From: Anaerolineae bacterium
GTDB lineage: Bacteria > Chloroflexota > Anaerolineae > Aggregatilineales > UBA2796
Direction of reading: 5' to 3'
Assembly: GCA_019637555.1 (NCBI GenBank)
Contig: JAHBVK010000012.1
Location: forward strand, 1-64,000
DNA: 64,000 nt
A program made the position numbers and the translations under genes. The notes under the pieces are model-generated. The model was not told where the DNA came from. It made no database searches and saw only the letters and a list, made by a program, of their open reading frames with translations. Of the stretch, positions 52,861-63,332 are shown piece after piece; positions within the stretch are counted from its first letter, which is position 1, and each line of letters begins with the position of its first letter.

Positions 52861-55800
52861 CTACCTCTCAACCACGAACACCGCCGTCGTCCGCGCCGGA
52901 ACCGTCACCGATCCCGCCGCCGCATCCACCATTGATCCCTTCACCACCGCATCAGCGCCACCCGCCTGCACCGGATGCAGCAGCAAGTTCAACCCCTTCA
53001 GCACGTCGTCACTGATCGTCTGCTCCTCCGGCGTCGCGTTGAACACCACCACGATCTTGCTGTAGGTCGGATCAACCGCTTCGCCGCTGCTGTCATCCAG
53101 CACCACCACCACCACGCCGGGGATTTCCTCAGCGCCCGTCTTGAGGAACGATACTTTCGCCATCACCTGCTCGGCAGTGGTCAAGCGGAACAGCGGCGAA
53201 CTCTTGCGGATACGCAGGAAGTCTTGGAATACCTGTGTTGCGCCTTCGATCTCATCATGAGTTGGCTTCAGCGCCGGATCAGCCAGCAGCGGGCGCATAA
53301 TGTCCCATTTGTCTTGGTTCTTATCCGCGATAGGCAAGCCATGTCCCCAGCCGTTATCGTTCAGCGTCCAGTCGATGGCATTGAACCAGTCGCCGGAGTC
53401 GTAACTGTCCCGATCCATCGACTTGCTCCGCAGCACGTCATCGCCCGCATGGATGAATACCACGCCTTGCGAGAACATTGCCACGCTCAAGCCGAGATTG
53501 TGCATCCGAATCCGATCCACCAACGGCAAGCTGGTGGGCAGTTTCATGGCAATTGCATCGAACAATGTCTCATTGTCATGCGCCGACACGTAGATGATCT
53601 GCTCCTGTGGATCGAGGGTGTAGCCAGCGGGTGCACCCTTGTAGTCGATCTCTTTGCCCGTGACTGTCTCGCCCTTCGCGTTGACCAGTTGGTAATCTGC
53701 TAGATTGCCTGCCAATCCGAGCCGCACCCACTCCTGATAGTTCAGCAAGCGCAGCTTCTGCTCGGCATCTGTGCCTTGCCCGAAGTCATTCGGATCGGTG
53801 TACAAGCCGGACGCAAATCCCTGCGCTCGTGGATCATCGAACGGACCACCACCGCGCACGCCGTCACGCAATCTATCGCTAAACGTGCCGATGCCCGTTC
53901 CCGGCAGATTCAACTGCGTGGCATTAACACCGCGTGCATCCTTGGCGACTTCACCAAAGTCCCAACCTTCGCCGTAGACGTAAATCTTGGAGCCATCCAC
54001 GCCGTCTTTCTCTAGCGTCAGCGCATCCAACGCCTTACGCACCGCCACCATGTTGCTGACCATGTGATGACCCATCAGGTCGAAGCGGAAGCCATCGACC
54101 TTGTATTCCGTCGCCCATGTCACCACCGAATCGACCATCAGCTTCTCCATCATGTGATGTTCGCTGGCGGTATTGGCGCAGCAGGTACTGTTCTCCACGT
54201 TACCATCGCCATTCAAGCGATGGTAGTAACCCGGCACGATGCGATCCAGCACCGATTTCTGCCCTTGTCCGCTGGCGTTGGTGTGGTTGTAGACCACATC
54301 CATGATCACACGCAGACCAGTCTTATTCAGAGCTTCCACCATGCTGCGGAATTCGATGATCCGCGCCGTACCATCGGGATTAGTGGCGTAGCTCCCTTCT
54401 GGGACGGTGTAGTGCAGCGGATCGTAGCCCCAGTTGAAGCCATCACGTCCACGTCCGCGACCTACCAACGCCTGCTGTGCATCGCTATCCGCTGCTTCTT
54501 CGCGCAACCGCGTCATTGGTGGCTCGGTGCGATCCGCTGCCTTCTCGCGGATGGTGGCGATGTCGAACACGGGTAGCAGATGAATATGCGTCAAGCCCGC
54601 TTCCTGTAACGCTTCTAAGTGCTTCATCCCGTCGGAATCAGCCGCCGTGAATGCCATATACCTGCCGCGATAGTCCTCTGGCACACTCTGATCGTAGATG
54701 CTGAAGTCGCGCACATGCAGCTCGTAGATCACGATGTCTTCCGGTGCAACGAGTACTGGCTTCTCTACCGCGTCCCACCCTTCAGGGGCAAGTGCCGGAT
54801 CGTTCAGATCGATGATCTGGCTGCGTAAGCTGTCCGCCGACAGATTGAACGAGTACGGATCGGTAACCAGATTACGCTCGATCTTGCCTGTGCTGCGGAC
54901 GAATACATTGACCTCGTACAGGTAGAACTTACCCTTCCAATCCGCCTCACCAGTAACGCTCCACACGCCTGTCACCGGATCAAAGGTCATTGGCAGCACG
55001 TTGGTCGCTTTGCTGGAAACCTTGCTATCGTCAAAGACGTGCAGCTTCACATCCACTGCCGTTGGTGCCCATACCCGCAATGTCGGCACCGCTGCATCGA
55101 ACGTGACGCCAAGCGCACCCGCATAGCGATAGACATCATCTAGCACACCGGGGATTTGCAGCGAAGTCGAATCCGCGATCTTGCCATCCGTTCCCACCGC
55201 CGTAATCGCTAATTGACACTTCAGAATTTCCGGCACTTGATCCAGCACATCGGCGGGCAATTTGAACGCTTTAGCATTCGCTAGATTGGGGAACTTCTCC
55301 TTCAGCTCTGCGCTCAAACCAGCAGGATCATAGGTCAGCGGGATCGCTGTACCGCCCTTCAAGCCATCCAGTTCCAGTGTCATCGCGCCAACTGGATCGT
55401 AGTACAGCGTCACCACACTATCGGCATCAACACTGAGGCTGCTCCACGCAATCGTATCCCGTGCTATCCAATGCGCCTGTGCCAAGCTGATATTACCCTT
55501 AGGCGCACCCTCAATGCTGATCTCCATAACTTTGCTCTGTGAGTCCCATGTGAAAATAATGTTTAAGCCATCTTTGGGCGCGCTGAAGCCAATATTAGAA
55601 CCACCCGGCGCACCGCCACCGCCGTAATTTTCGTCCCATGTGCCATTAACCGCGACCTTCGCCTCGTAGTTGCCCTGCGGAATCTGATTGGTGCTGAATA
55701 CATAGATGCCGTCACCATCAGGGTCTTCTAATAATGTTCGCAAGCAATTGGGTGCCCAATCACCCTTGTCGCCTAATGTATTTGGGCAACCAAGTTCCAA

Positions 55801-56223
55801 TTGAAAGCTACCCGGCACGTTGGCGATGATGCGGTTCACGTTGTCCGCGAGGTACATCGTGCGCCGATTGAAGTAGAAATCAACCTTCTGAGCCTCGCTC
55901 ACCGATAGCTTGATCGGTGGGCGAGCCATCTTATCGGTAGGTCCATCTATCGCCGCGCTGTATTCGTAATCGCCTGCTGGCACTTCAAACGATCCTTGCC
56001 ACAGCTGATTCTGCTCATTGAAAGTTAACTGTGTAGCAGCGCAATCTGGCTGATTATCGCTCTCGCAACCCAGCGCCACCGCCAGCGATCCGATCAGCGC
56101 AACTGCTTTAGGTTGTGCCACATCCTGCGCCAGCGTGGTGATCGAAGGGATTGGTGCAAGCGCCGCGATGATCAGCGCACACCATAATAAAAGACCAAGA
56201 GCTTTCATTCTTACTCTAAACAT
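52861..56223 (-). CDS. pulA: secreted type I pullulanase (GH13)
   Basis: 1120 residues. A signal peptide ([19 protein letters not shown]) is followed by two starch-binding-like X25 modules (first about 35-125; second with [10 protein letters not shown] and [17 protein letters not shown]), a CBM48 region, and the GH13 barrel. Catalytic regions: [17 protein letters not shown] (nucleophile Asp), YGEGWDFG (acid Glu) and [10 protein letters not shown], plus the pullulanase marker NWGYDPLHY. It cuts alpha-1,6 bonds of pullulan and branched dextrins outside the cell. A GGAG ribosome site is 7 bp ahead of the ATG. No maltodextrin transporter is in the window. Confidence 0.95.
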   Translation of the reverse strand: MFRVRMKALGLLLWCALIIAALAPIPSITTLAQDVAQPKAVALIGSLAVALGCESDNQPDCAATQLTFNEQNQLWQGSFEVPAGDYEYSAAIDGPTDKMARPPIKLSVSEAQKVDFYFNRRTMYLADNVNRIIANVPGSFQLELGCPNTLGDKGDWAPNCLRTLLEDPDGDGIYVFSTNQIPQGNYEAKVAVNGTWDENYGGGGAPGGSNIGFSAPKDGLNIIFTWDSQSKVMEISIEGAPKGNISLAQAHWIARDTIAWSSLSVDADSVVTLYYDPVGAMTLELDGLKGGTAIPLTYDPAGLSAELKEKFPNLANAKAFKLPADVLDQVPEILKCQLAITAVGTDGKIADSTSLQIPGVLDDVYRYAGALGVTFDAAVPTLRVWAPTAVDVKLHVFDDSKVSSKATNVLPMTFDPVTGVWSVTGEADWKGKFYLYEVNVFVRSTGKIERNLVTDPYSFNLSADSLRSQIIDLNDPALAPEGWDAVEKPVLVAPEDIVIYELHVRDFSIYDQSVPEDYRGRYMAFTAADSDGMKHLEALQEAGLTHIHLLPVFDIATIREKAADRTEPPMTRLREEAADSDAQQALVGRGRGRDGFNWGYDPLHYTVPEGSYATNPDGTARIIEFRSMVEALNKTGLRVIMDVVYNHTNASGQGQKSVLDRIVPGYYHRLNGDGNVENSTCCANTASEHHMMEKLMVDSVVTWATEYKVDGFRFDLMGHHMVSNMVAVRKALDALTLEKDGVDGSKIYVYGEGWDFGEVAKDARGVNATQLNLPGTGIGTFSDRLRDGVRGGGPFDDPRAQGFASGLYTDPNDFGQGTDAEQKLRLLNYQEWVRLGLAGNLADYQLVNAKGETVTGKEIDYKGAPAGYTLDPQEQIIYVSAHDNETLFDAIAMKLPTSLPLVDRIRMHNLGLSVAMFSQGVVFIHAGDDVLRSKSMDRDSYDSGDWFNAIDWTLNDNGWGHGLPIADKNQDKWDIMRPLLADPALKPTHDEIEGATQVFQDFLRIRKSSPLFRLTTAEQVMAKVSFLKTGAEEIPGVVVVVLDDSSGEAVDPTYSKIVVVFNATPEEQTISDDVLKGLNLLLHPVQAGGADAVVKGSMVDAAAGSVTVPARTTAVFVVER

Positions 56224-56266
56224 GTAGCTACTCCCGAAACTAAACCATAATCTTTAGATCAGCCGA

Positions 56267-56275
56267 ATTATAGCA
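56267..56275 (-). promoter_or_regulatory. extended -10 promoter of the pullulanase gene
   Basis: On the minus strand TGCTATAAT is a perfect extended -10 element, 44 bp ahead of the start codon. No good -35 is visible because the terminator stem of the upstream gene occupies that place. Confidence 0.5.
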
Positions 56276-56277
56276 AA

Positions 56278-56308
56278 GCGTCCAATACGACGGCATCGTA
56301 TCGGACGC
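56278..56308 (-). terminator. terminator of the fasciclin gene
   Basis: A 13-bp stem with one mismatch (56278-56290 with 56296-56308) and a 5-nt loop lies 33 bp after the fasciclin gene stop. It is followed on the minus strand by TTT, directly ahead of the pullulanase promoter. Confidence 0.6.
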
Positions 56309-56341
56309 ATAGTTACTGAATATTGAACGTTATCTATCGGT

Positions 56342-57523
56342 TCACTTTGCTGGCATCAACACCTGATCTTGGATGAACCACACTGTCGTGCCATTGAGAT
56401 CGATGTACGGGAAATTCATCACCGTCGCCCCGTTCACTTCGAAAGTTGCGCCATCATCTTCGCTGGCAGTGATCATCAACTCGCCGCCTTGTAGCGTCTT
56501 AATCTTGCCCGCTGCTACCAGATCGTTATAGCTCAATTTGCCGGCTACTACGTGATATTTGAGCACGTCAGCCAGCATCAAGGGGTCAGCCATCAGCTTA
56601 CCCAGCGTCGCTTTGTCGATAGTGGCGAAAGCTGCATCGACAGGCGCAAAGATCGTATAAGGTCCACCTTGGGTCAGTACTTTGTCCACTCCAGCGGATT
56701 TAAGCGCGGCGACCAATGTCTTGAACTCGAAATATGTTTTGCTGTCGCCAGTCAGCTTCTTGTCTTTGAACGCCTCGAGAAAGGTCACAGGATCGGGCGC
56801 AACACTCAAATTGACACCACCGCCGAAGTCATAATCCTCGCCGGGGTTGCCCGGATACTTGCCCATCAGTCCCCAAAAATAGATGTTAAAAGGCTCCCAG
56901 AATCCGCCATTTCCATCTTCCTCACTGTCGAAGTCGAACAGGATATTATCCAGATCGTCACCGACCACAGCTCTGCCCGTATCCCAGAAGAATACTGGTG
57001 CGCAGATAGCCGAGTATTCGCCATACTTAACATTCTTCTCAACATACATGCCATTTTCAAAGATGCTGAAGGCATCGAGTCCTGAGATATTGTTGATAAT
57101 GATGCGAAAAACGCTCTTGGACAAATCGCAGCCTGCCATCTCCGCCGTCTCATCAATCAGCAGCGATTTCAAGCTATCGTCCGCAGTTTGACCGATGGCG
57201 GAGAGACTATAGCGATGTTCGGCTGTCAAAGTAATATCCACAGGACCTATGATCGCCTTCTCTATCCCCTCGCCAGTTGGCGTAATTGCTATTTTATGTT
57301 CACCTGCCTCCAGTTCCATGTAATCACTCACGCTGGCGGCGGCAAAATCGGTGAGTACCACCTTACCATCCACGAACACATCGACATTCGGCGCACCAGC
57401 GACATAATGCGCGGCACGAACATATACCGAATCTTCATGTCCGAAGATCGTCATGTCGGGAGCAACGATCAAGGTCACCAACAGTAGCGCGAGGCTGATT
57501 TGCTTATTCAAATTGCGGATCAC
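56342..57523 (-). CDS. exported DUF4397-fasciclin protein
   Basis: About 393 residues. A signal peptide (LALLLVTLIVAPDMTIFG) is followed by a DUF4397 beta domain (about 35-130, VRAAHYVAGAPNVDVFVDG), a middle region (130-245) ending in a Gly/Asp-rich stretch, and a C-terminal fasciclin/FAS1 domain (VLTQGGPYTIFAPVDAAF; LKYHVVAGKLS). It should sit outside the cell and act in adhesion or matrix contact. A GTG at 57523 with GGAGG 6 bp upstream is the best start; another GTG at 57544 lacks a site. It is transcribed toward the pullulanase gene but separated by a terminator. Confidence 0.88.
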   Translation of the reverse strand: MIRNLNKQISLALLLVTLIVAPDMTIFGHEDSVYVRAAHYVAGAPNVDVFVDGKVVLTDFAAASVSDYMELEAGEHKIAITPTGEGIEKAIIGPVDITLTAEHRYSLSAIGQTADDSLKSLLIDETAEMAGCDLSKSVFRIIINNISGLDAFSIFENGMYVEKNVKYGEYSAICAPVFFWDTGRAVVGDDLDNILFDFDSEEDGNGGFWEPFNIYFWGLMGKYPGNPGEDYDFGGGVNLSVAPDPVTFLEAFKDKKLTGDSKTYFEFKTLVAALKSAGVDKVLTQGGPYTIFAPVDAAFATIDKATLGKLMADPLMLADVLKYHVVAGKLSYNDLVAAGKIKTLQGGELMITASEDDGATFEVNGATVMNFPYIDLNGTTVWFIQDQVLMPAK

Positions 57524-57638
57524 GGGGTTCCTCCATATCTGCACAGAATGTACTGTTGCTAGGAGGATAGGATTAGGAATTGCTCATCAAACAGTTCAAA
57601 CTATGTTCAAGAACTGCTCATTTTTGAGAGGATTAATT

Positions 57639-58055
57639 TCAAGCGTAATTGGAATCATCCGGGCTGGGTGCGCCGATGTATTTTTGTACCATTTCCAGTA
57701 GTTGCGTCAGGTTCAGTGGCTTCGGTAGATAGTCATCACAGCCAGCGGCAAGGATTTTCTCCCTATCTCCACGCATCGCTAATGCCGTCAACGCCACGAT
57801 AGGGATATGCTTGTACTCTGGAGAATTTTTGAGTCGGGTGGCAGCTTCCTTGCCATCGATCCCCGGCATATTGATGTCTAATAAGATCAGATCGAGGTGC
57901 TCCTGCTCCACGATGCGTAACCCTGATTGTCCGTCTTCAGCCAAAATTACGTCATAACCTTTGGCGTTGAGTACTTTTTTAACGAGACGACCATTTTGGT
58001 AGTTATCCTCCATATAGAGAATTAGTTTTCGGGTCGTCGTCTCTTCATCTATCAT
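57639..58055 (-). CDS. single-domain response regulator
   Basis: A 138-residue receiver-only protein. Acidic pocket YMEDN, phosphoacceptor Asp in LILLDINMPG, Thr in VALTA and Lys in YLPKPL are all present, so it can be phosphorylated. It has no output domain. It overlaps the next receiver gene by 4 bp (58052-58055). Such CheY/DivK-like proteins relay or compete for phosphate; the kinase may be one of the orphan GAF kinases in the window, which is inference. Confidence 0.93.
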   Translation of the reverse strand: MIDEETTTRKLILYMEDNYQNGRLVKKVLNAKGYDVILAEDGQSGLRIVEQEHLDLILLDINMPGIDGKEAATRLKNSPEYKHIPIVALTALAMRGDREKILAAGCDDYLPKPLNLTQLLEMVQKYIGAPSPDDSNYA

Positions 58056-58459
58056 CGAGACACCCTTGCGGCAATTGTCTGGTCTTTTATTCCTACCCTC
58101 TCAAGAATAGCATGAATCCGGGCAGGAAACTCGCGTGTATCAATGGGTTTGCTGATGAAATCATCGCAACCGACTGCCAACGCAATTCGTTGTGCTCTGG
58201 TCCCACTTTCTGCTGTAAACGCGACAATTGGCACGTTTACCTCTCGCAAAATACTGCGCAACTGCACCACGACCGCCCTGCCGTTGAGGTCAGGCAAATC
58301 CATATCGACGAGAACCAGTGCTGAACTGAGTTCTCGTGCTGCACGTAACCCCGTCAGCCCATTAGCAGCATGCAGGACTTTATGATCATGGGGAGCGAGC
58401 ACCTTTTGCACTAGCCTAGCGCAATTCAGGTCATCCTCGATCAGTAGGATTGATACCAT
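58052..58459 (-). CDS. single-domain response regulator
   Basis: A 135-residue receiver-only protein with LIEDD, Asp in LVLVDMDLPD, Thr in VAFTAES and Lys in FISKPI. It is complete for phosphorylation and precedes the other receiver with a 4-bp overlap. A tandem of two receivers without a kinase suggests a relay step or phosphate sink. The 225-bp gap upstream (58460-58684) is shared with the divergent ArgH-like gene. Confidence 0.93.
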   Translation of the reverse strand: MVSILLIEDDLNCARLVQKVLAPHDHKVLHAANGLTGLRAARELSSALVLVDMDLPDLNGRAVVVQLRSILREVNVPIVAFTAESGTRAQRIALAVGCDDFISKPIDTREFPARIHAILERVGIKDQTIAARVSR

Positions 58460-58684
58460 TTAATCCCGTCCTTGCTACTATCAACTGAATCGACAGAGTA
58501 CGTTGAAAGTAACACATTGGAGCATTTATGAAAATAGTAAACGAATTGCATGATTGCGAATCAATTGCCTTACTGCCAGCCAATCTATTCTATCACAACA
58601 CTTTTGGCATAACACTAGTCTCAGTTGGCGCGATCAGCGGTCTTGCGGCACAATTAAGATGCGCGACAATCAGGAAACCAAGCC

Positions 58685-60052
58685 ATGACCGATCCAAGCG
58701 TCAGTCGTACTGTTTCCAATTCTGGAGATCGTACTGGAGATCGTCCAGCCCGCCGCCTGCTTCCCGCCTTATTGCGTGTCAATCGCGCTTATAGCGATGC
58801 ACTCAAAAACGCTGCCTCTCTAAGTGATGTTGAACACAAGTCACTCACTGATGCGCTCACGCAAATCGAGAAAGAGATCGAGTCTGGCAAACTTGATGAT
58901 CAATCCTTTCCACTTGGATCATTTGATGTGCGGTTAGCTGAATTGGCGAAGGATGCTGCCCGTAAACTCAATTTGGGTCGTGGCTCCGCCGAGCAGATGA
59001 GCACTGCGCTAAGACTGTGGTTGCTTGATGAAGTAGATGCGTTGAGCGCCTTAATTGCAGGGTTGCAGAGAGCACTTATTCAGCAAGCAGAGAAGCATGT
59101 AGCCACGCTCATGCCCGGCTACTTGAACTTTCGCCCAGTGCAGGTGCTCTCATGCAGTCACTGGTTGCTCAGCTATTTCTGGATGCTGACGCGCGATCAA
59201 GAACGTCTCAGCGCTGTGATCGGTCGAACTTCTTCTCTGCCGTTGGGTAGTGGGATCTTGGCTGGCTCACTCTATCGCCTAGATCGTCGTGATCTGGCGC
59301 ATGCGCTTGATTTTAGTGACGAAAGCCGCAACAGCATGGACGCCGTTGGCGATCTCGACTTTTGTGCGGAGTTCTTATTTGCAGCGGTATTGCTTGGCGT
59401 ACATCTCAATAGGTTAGCTGATGACCTATTAATGTTTGCTAATCCTTCACTTGGCTTTGTGACCATTGATGCCGCTTATGTAGGTCACACATCGCTTGAC
59501 AGTAATTTCAGTATCAAACCAGAAAAGCAAGTATCGAGTGTAAATGCTGGTAGTGCACGCCTACTCGGCGAAATGACCGGATTTATTGCAGCGCTACGCA
59601 CATTACCTGCTGCTTTCTCCGCCGAAACGCCAGAAAGTCGCCAAGCTGTCTTCGAAGCAAGTGATCTACTTCGTACCATGCTGACTACCCTTGACGGCTC
59701 AGTTTCAACGCTGACTATTCATCCTGATCGCATGTTTGATGCGCTTGAAGAACGGATTCTCGCCAGCGATTTAGTTGATTATCTGGTTGGACGTGGCGAA
59801 AGCTATGACCGAGCACACCAAGTCTTGGAAAAATTATTTGCACGTGCCGAAAATACGGGTAAACCTATCTCCGAAACCGATTTGAGTGATCTGCAAAAAG
59901 AGTCCGCTGCATTCGACGCTGATGTATTTGCCATATTTGACTATTCCCGTTCAGTGGCACAGCGCGCTACGATTGGCGGAACTGCGCCCGCTGCTATTCG
60001 CTCTCAGATTCGACAAGCAATGAATTGGTTAGTGGAAGCAGGTTTGGAATAG
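58685..60052 (+). CDS. argininosuccinate lyase-like protein, probably inactive
   Basis: 455 residues, about the length of ArgH. The core matches well: LSYFWMLTRDQERLSAVIGRTSSLPLGSG, then ILAGSLYRLDRRDLAHAL and SRNSMDAVGDLDF. But the usual HLQxAQP strip is MPGYLNFRPVQV here, losing the Thr/His site, and the signature GSSxMPxKxN reads FSIKPEKQVSSV, keeping Ser but losing Met and Asn. It is therefore unlikely to make arginine. It starts with an AGGAAA site and ends 75 bp before the PEP carboxylase gene on the same strand, so the two are probably cotranscribed. Binding a C4 acid such as fumarate is a reasonable guess only. Confidence 0.82.
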   Translation: MTDPSVSRTVSNSGDRTGDRPARRLLPALLRVNRAYSDALKNAASLSDVEHKSLTDALTQIEKEIESGKLDDQSFPLGSFDVRLAELAKDAARKLNLGRGSAEQMSTALRLWLLDEVDALSALIAGLQRALIQQAEKHVATLMPGYLNFRPVQVLSCSHWLLSYFWMLTRDQERLSAVIGRTSSLPLGSGILAGSLYRLDRRDLAHALDFSDESRNSMDAVGDLDFCAEFLFAAVLLGVHLNRLADDLLMFANPSLGFVTIDAAYVGHTSLDSNFSIKPEKQVSSVNAGSARLLGEMTGFIAALRTLPAAFSAETPESRQAVFEASDLLRTMLTTLDGSVSTLTIHPDRMFDALEERILASDLVDYLVGRGESYDRAHQVLEKLFARAENTGKPISETDLSDLQKESAAFDADVFAIFDYSRSVAQRATIGGTAPAAIRSQIRQAMNWLVEAGLE

Positions 60053-60127
60053 GCATAACGCCACGCATATAATCTTAGTGCAAACCAAACCGTCCGCCTG
60101 AATTGAATAACACGGATAGGTAATCCT

Positions 60128-62827
60128 ATGAAACCATTGCGCGAAACTGGCGAATTTCCGAGCGATAGTCTCTCTGCGCTCAGTGGCGATATTCGCTTCC
60201 TTGGCTCGTTACTTGGCAAGATCATTCGTGAGCAGCACGGTGATCAAGCATTCGATTTAGTAGAACGAGTTCGTGGCGTAGCTAAACAGCGCCGCAGCGG
60301 TATTTCTGGAGCAGCCGAACAACTCACAGAAACAATCAACTCTACGAGCATTGAAGAAAAGCGCATTTTAATTAAGGCATTTGGCAACTACTTTCAGCTC
60401 ATCAACATCGCTGAAGATTTGCAGCGCATCCGTGTCTTGCGCCAACGAGAAGCTGCCGGGCATCTCAACGAATCACTAGATTCCGCTGTTCATGCACTTC
60501 ATGAATCTGGACTTTCTGCTGAGCAGGTTCGTAGTTCGTTAAATCGTATCTGTGTGCGACTGGTGTTGACAGCGCACCCTTCAGAAGCCAAACGCAAAGA
60601 AGTTTTGATCAAGCTTCGCCACATTGCACAAATGATGGCGCGCTACGATGACCGCGAGCGATTGCTGCCACGTGAAAAGAAGCATTTGGAAGCTACCTTA
60701 CTCGAAGAAATCGAAGAACTGTGGCAAACGCGTCCAACACGCTCTGTGCGCGCCACTGTCGCTGACGAAGTCGATTTTGGTCTTTTCTTTATCACCTCAG
60801 TGATTATGGATTTGGTCGTAGATTTCTACGCCGAATTACAGGAGACACTCACTAAATACTATCCCGAGGCGGACTGGTCTGAACTGCCTACACCCATTCG
60901 CTATGCTTCGTGGATCGGTGGTGATCGAGATGGTAATCCCAACGTCACCAGCGACGTAACATGGCAGACACTGGAAACACAGCGCAACCTGGCGCGCAAA
61001 GTCTACATCGACGAGATCAATATTTTGCTCGATCATCTGACACAGGCAGTAGACGAAGTCTCCGTCGATAATGACCTGCGTGACCTCGTTGCCACTTCCA
61101 GTAATGGCACGAGTCGTTATCCCGGCGAAGTTTATCGTCAAATGTTGCTGATGATCCGTAACAGTCTGGACAAAGGTTGGTATCGTACAGGTTCGGTTTT
61201 GTTGCAAGATTTGCTCAAAATCGATCAGAGCCTCCGCCATAATAAGGGCTTACATGTAGCGGAAGGGGCACTCAAACGCCTGATCCAGAAAGTGCGAGTC
61301 TTCGGGCTGCATCTCGTTCCTTTAGATGTGCGCGAAGATGCCAATCGCAACGCACAGGCGTTGCACGAAATCTTTGCTGCTTACGGTATGTCTGAAGACT
61401 ATCTTGGATTGAACGAGGCTGAAAAACAACGCTTGCTCACCCAGGAAATCGCCTCACCTCGCCCGTTATTTCCCGGCGAGCCTAAATTCAGCGATGCAAC
61501 CAATGAGGTTATCTCCACGTGGCGCATGATCGCACGTGCCCATCGCGAGTACGGCACGGAAGTGATCGACACGGTAATCAGCAGCATGTCGCAGAATGCC
61601 AGCGATGTTTTGGCGATGTTGCTCTTGGCACACGAAGTTGGCATCCATCATGATGTCGATATCGTGCCGCTGTTCGAGACAATTGACGACTTACATGGTG
61701 CCCAAGAGATCATGATAACGCTGTTCGCTAATCCTCAGTACGCGCGGCACCTCGAAGCACGCGGCAAGCGGCAGCAGATCATGATTGGCTACTCCGATAG
61801 CAATAAGGATGGTGGATATATTGCTTCCAACTGGGGCTTATACACAGCCCAACGCGAACTGGCGGAGTTGTGTGAACGCGAAGGTATAATGTTGGAATTG
61901 TTTCATGGACGTGGCGGCAGCATCGGGCGCGGTGGTGGACCGACCAACCAAGCGATCCTTTCTCAACCTCCTGACTCGATGAAAGGGAGGATCAAGATCA
62001 CCGAGCAAGGCGAAGTTATTGCCTATCGCTATAGCAATCCTGATATCGCTCGCCGCCATCTTCACAATGTGATGCACGCTATGCTGCTGTCACTAGGCGG
62101 AGTCTCCCGCATTGAGGCGCAGTCAGATTGGTTACAGGCAATGGACGAGTTGAGTGAAGTCGGCAGGCAAGCGTATCGGCAGTTTGTCTACGAAACTCCC
62201 GGTTTCCTTGAATATTGGCAAGCAGCTACTCCAATCGATGAACTTAGCAGCCTTCCGATCAGTTCTCGTCCTGCGAAACGTCGCGGTGGTGGATTCTCGG
62301 GTCTACGGGCAATTCCTTGGGTCTTTTCATGGATGCAGAGCCGTGCCATTATCCCCAGTTGGTATGGCGTGGGAACTGCCTTGGAGCATTTTATCACTGA
62401 CCATAAGGATGGACTGGCAATCTTGCAGCACATGTACACGGATTGGCCCTTTTTCAAGGCGCTTATCGAGAATGTACAGCTCGATGTGGCGAAAGCAGAT
62501 ATGGGCATCGCCTCATTGTATGCCTCGTTGGTCAAGGACCCTGCTCTCCGTGATCGCATCTTTGAGCAGATGAAGACCGAGCATGAGCGCGCTTGTGACA
62601 TGATCTGTAAAGTCACAGGGCAACGCGAACTCCTTAGCAGCACACCGGTAATGCAGCGATCGATCGAACGCCGCAACCCCTATGTTGATCCGCTAAACTT
62701 CATTCAGGTCGCGTTGTTACGAACGCTACGTGTTTCCGAGCCGGATTCAGCGGATTATGATACAGCTTTGAACGCAGTACTAACTACAGTGAATGCCATC
62801 GCTGCAGGGATGAAGACGACAGGCTAG
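60128..62827 (+). CDS. ppc: phosphoenolpyruvate carboxylase
   Basis: 899 residues, the normal bacterial length. Catalytic motifs: LTAHPSEAKRKE (His; the usual Thr is Ser), GGDRDGNPNV, GYSDSNKDGGY, FHGRGGSIGRGGGP and the C-terminal TTG. It fixes bicarbonate onto PEP to give oxaloacetate, refilling the TCA cycle. It follows the ArgH-like gene by 75 bp. The last 4 bp overlap the convergent SRPBCC gene in a CTAG. Confidence 0.97.
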   Translation: MKPLRETGEFPSDSLSALSGDIRFLGSLLGKIIREQHGDQAFDLVERVRGVAKQRRSGISGAAEQLTETINSTSIEEKRILIKAFGNYFQLINIAEDLQRIRVLRQREAAGHLNESLDSAVHALHESGLSAEQVRSSLNRICVRLVLTAHPSEAKRKEVLIKLRHIAQMMARYDDRERLLPREKKHLEATLLEEIEELWQTRPTRSVRATVADEVDFGLFFITSVIMDLVVDFYAELQETLTKYYPEADWSELPTPIRYASWIGGDRDGNPNVTSDVTWQTLETQRNLARKVYIDEINILLDHLTQAVDEVSVDNDLRDLVATSSNGTSRYPGEVYRQMLLMIRNSLDKGWYRTGSVLLQDLLKIDQSLRHNKGLHVAEGALKRLIQKVRVFGLHLVPLDVREDANRNAQALHEIFAAYGMSEDYLGLNEAEKQRLLTQEIASPRPLFPGEPKFSDATNEVISTWRMIARAHREYGTEVIDTVISSMSQNASDVLAMLLLAHEVGIHHDVDIVPLFETIDDLHGAQEIMITLFANPQYARHLEARGKRQQIMIGYSDSNKDGGYIASNWGLYTAQRELAELCEREGIMLELFHGRGGSIGRGGGPTNQAILSQPPDSMKGRIKITEQGEVIAYRYSNPDIARRHLHNVMHAMLLSLGGVSRIEAQSDWLQAMDELSEVGRQAYRQFVYETPGFLEYWQAATPIDELSSLPISSRPAKRRGGGFSGLRAIPWVFSWMQSRAIIPSWYGVGTALEHFITDHKDGLAILQHMYTDWPFFKALIENVQLDVAKADMGIASLYASLVKDPALRDRIFEQMKTEHERACDMICKVTGQRELLSSTPVMQRSIERRNPYVDPLNFIQVALLRTLRVSEPDSADYDTALNAVLTTVNAIAAGMKTTG

Positions 62828-63309
62828 TGAGATGCGCTTGTGAGACGAGCCAACATACGATACGTCTTGGCTCGTCTAAATAAAAATAAAAAGGCAATCG
62901 CTGGATAACCAACAAGCCATGTTAGTAAGCTGCCAACTTTACCGCCGAGCAGTTCAAAGCGGGCATCATCAGTAATCGTGCTGGTGTTATCACCAAGTCC
63001 GCGGAAGGTATGGCGGTGTGTCCACAAATGAAATGGGCTGCTAATCGCGCGATCTACAAATCCGCATTCTTGCAACTCTTGGTTATAAGGCGTGAACTCG
63101 TCATAAACAGCATGCCATACAGCGCCAATCGGACCAACGCCTAATCGAAAACTCAACTCCGATCCTTGTCTTAATGGTTCGTCGAGATGCAATATTGTCA
63201 CTTGAACTGGTGGTGGCGTCAGTTCCTTAAGTGCGCTTGGATCTTCGTGCATCTGCCACACAATGCTCAACGGAGCACGAACACGAAACGTATGTGTAAA
63301 CCTAGCCAT
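62824..63309 (-). CDS. SRPBCC (START-like) family protein
   Basis: 161 residues. An N-terminal FTHTFRVRAPLSIVWQMHEDP and the beta-rich middle are typical of the SRPBCC cyclase/ligand-binding fold; residues about 130-150 form a hydrophobic stretch (LLTWLVGYPAIAFLFLF) that may anchor it. It may bind a hydrophobic ligand. It follows the B12-domain gene at 63333 by 23 bp. In several bacteria SRPBCC genes belong to CarH/LitR light-response loci, which would fit here. Confidence 0.8.
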   Translation of the reverse strand: MARFTHTFRVRAPLSIVWQMHEDPSALKELTPPPVQVTILHLDEPLRQGSELSFRLGVGPIGAVWHAVYDEFTPYNQELQECGFVDRAISSPFHLWTHRHTFRGLGDNTSTITDDARFELLGGKVGSLLTWLVGYPAIAFLFLFRRAKTYRMLARLTSASH

Positions 63310-63332
63310 GAATTACCCCGGCGGCTGTCAAC

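Noticed and set aside
54064-54576. 170-codon open frame on the plus strand
   Set aside because: Antisense to the catalytic barrel of pullulanase; His-rich composition is an artefact of the opposite strand.
58528-58794. 88-codon frame upstream of the ArgH-like gene
   Set aside because: It overlaps the start of the ArgH-like gene in another frame and shows no protein features; the region is a divergent promoter.
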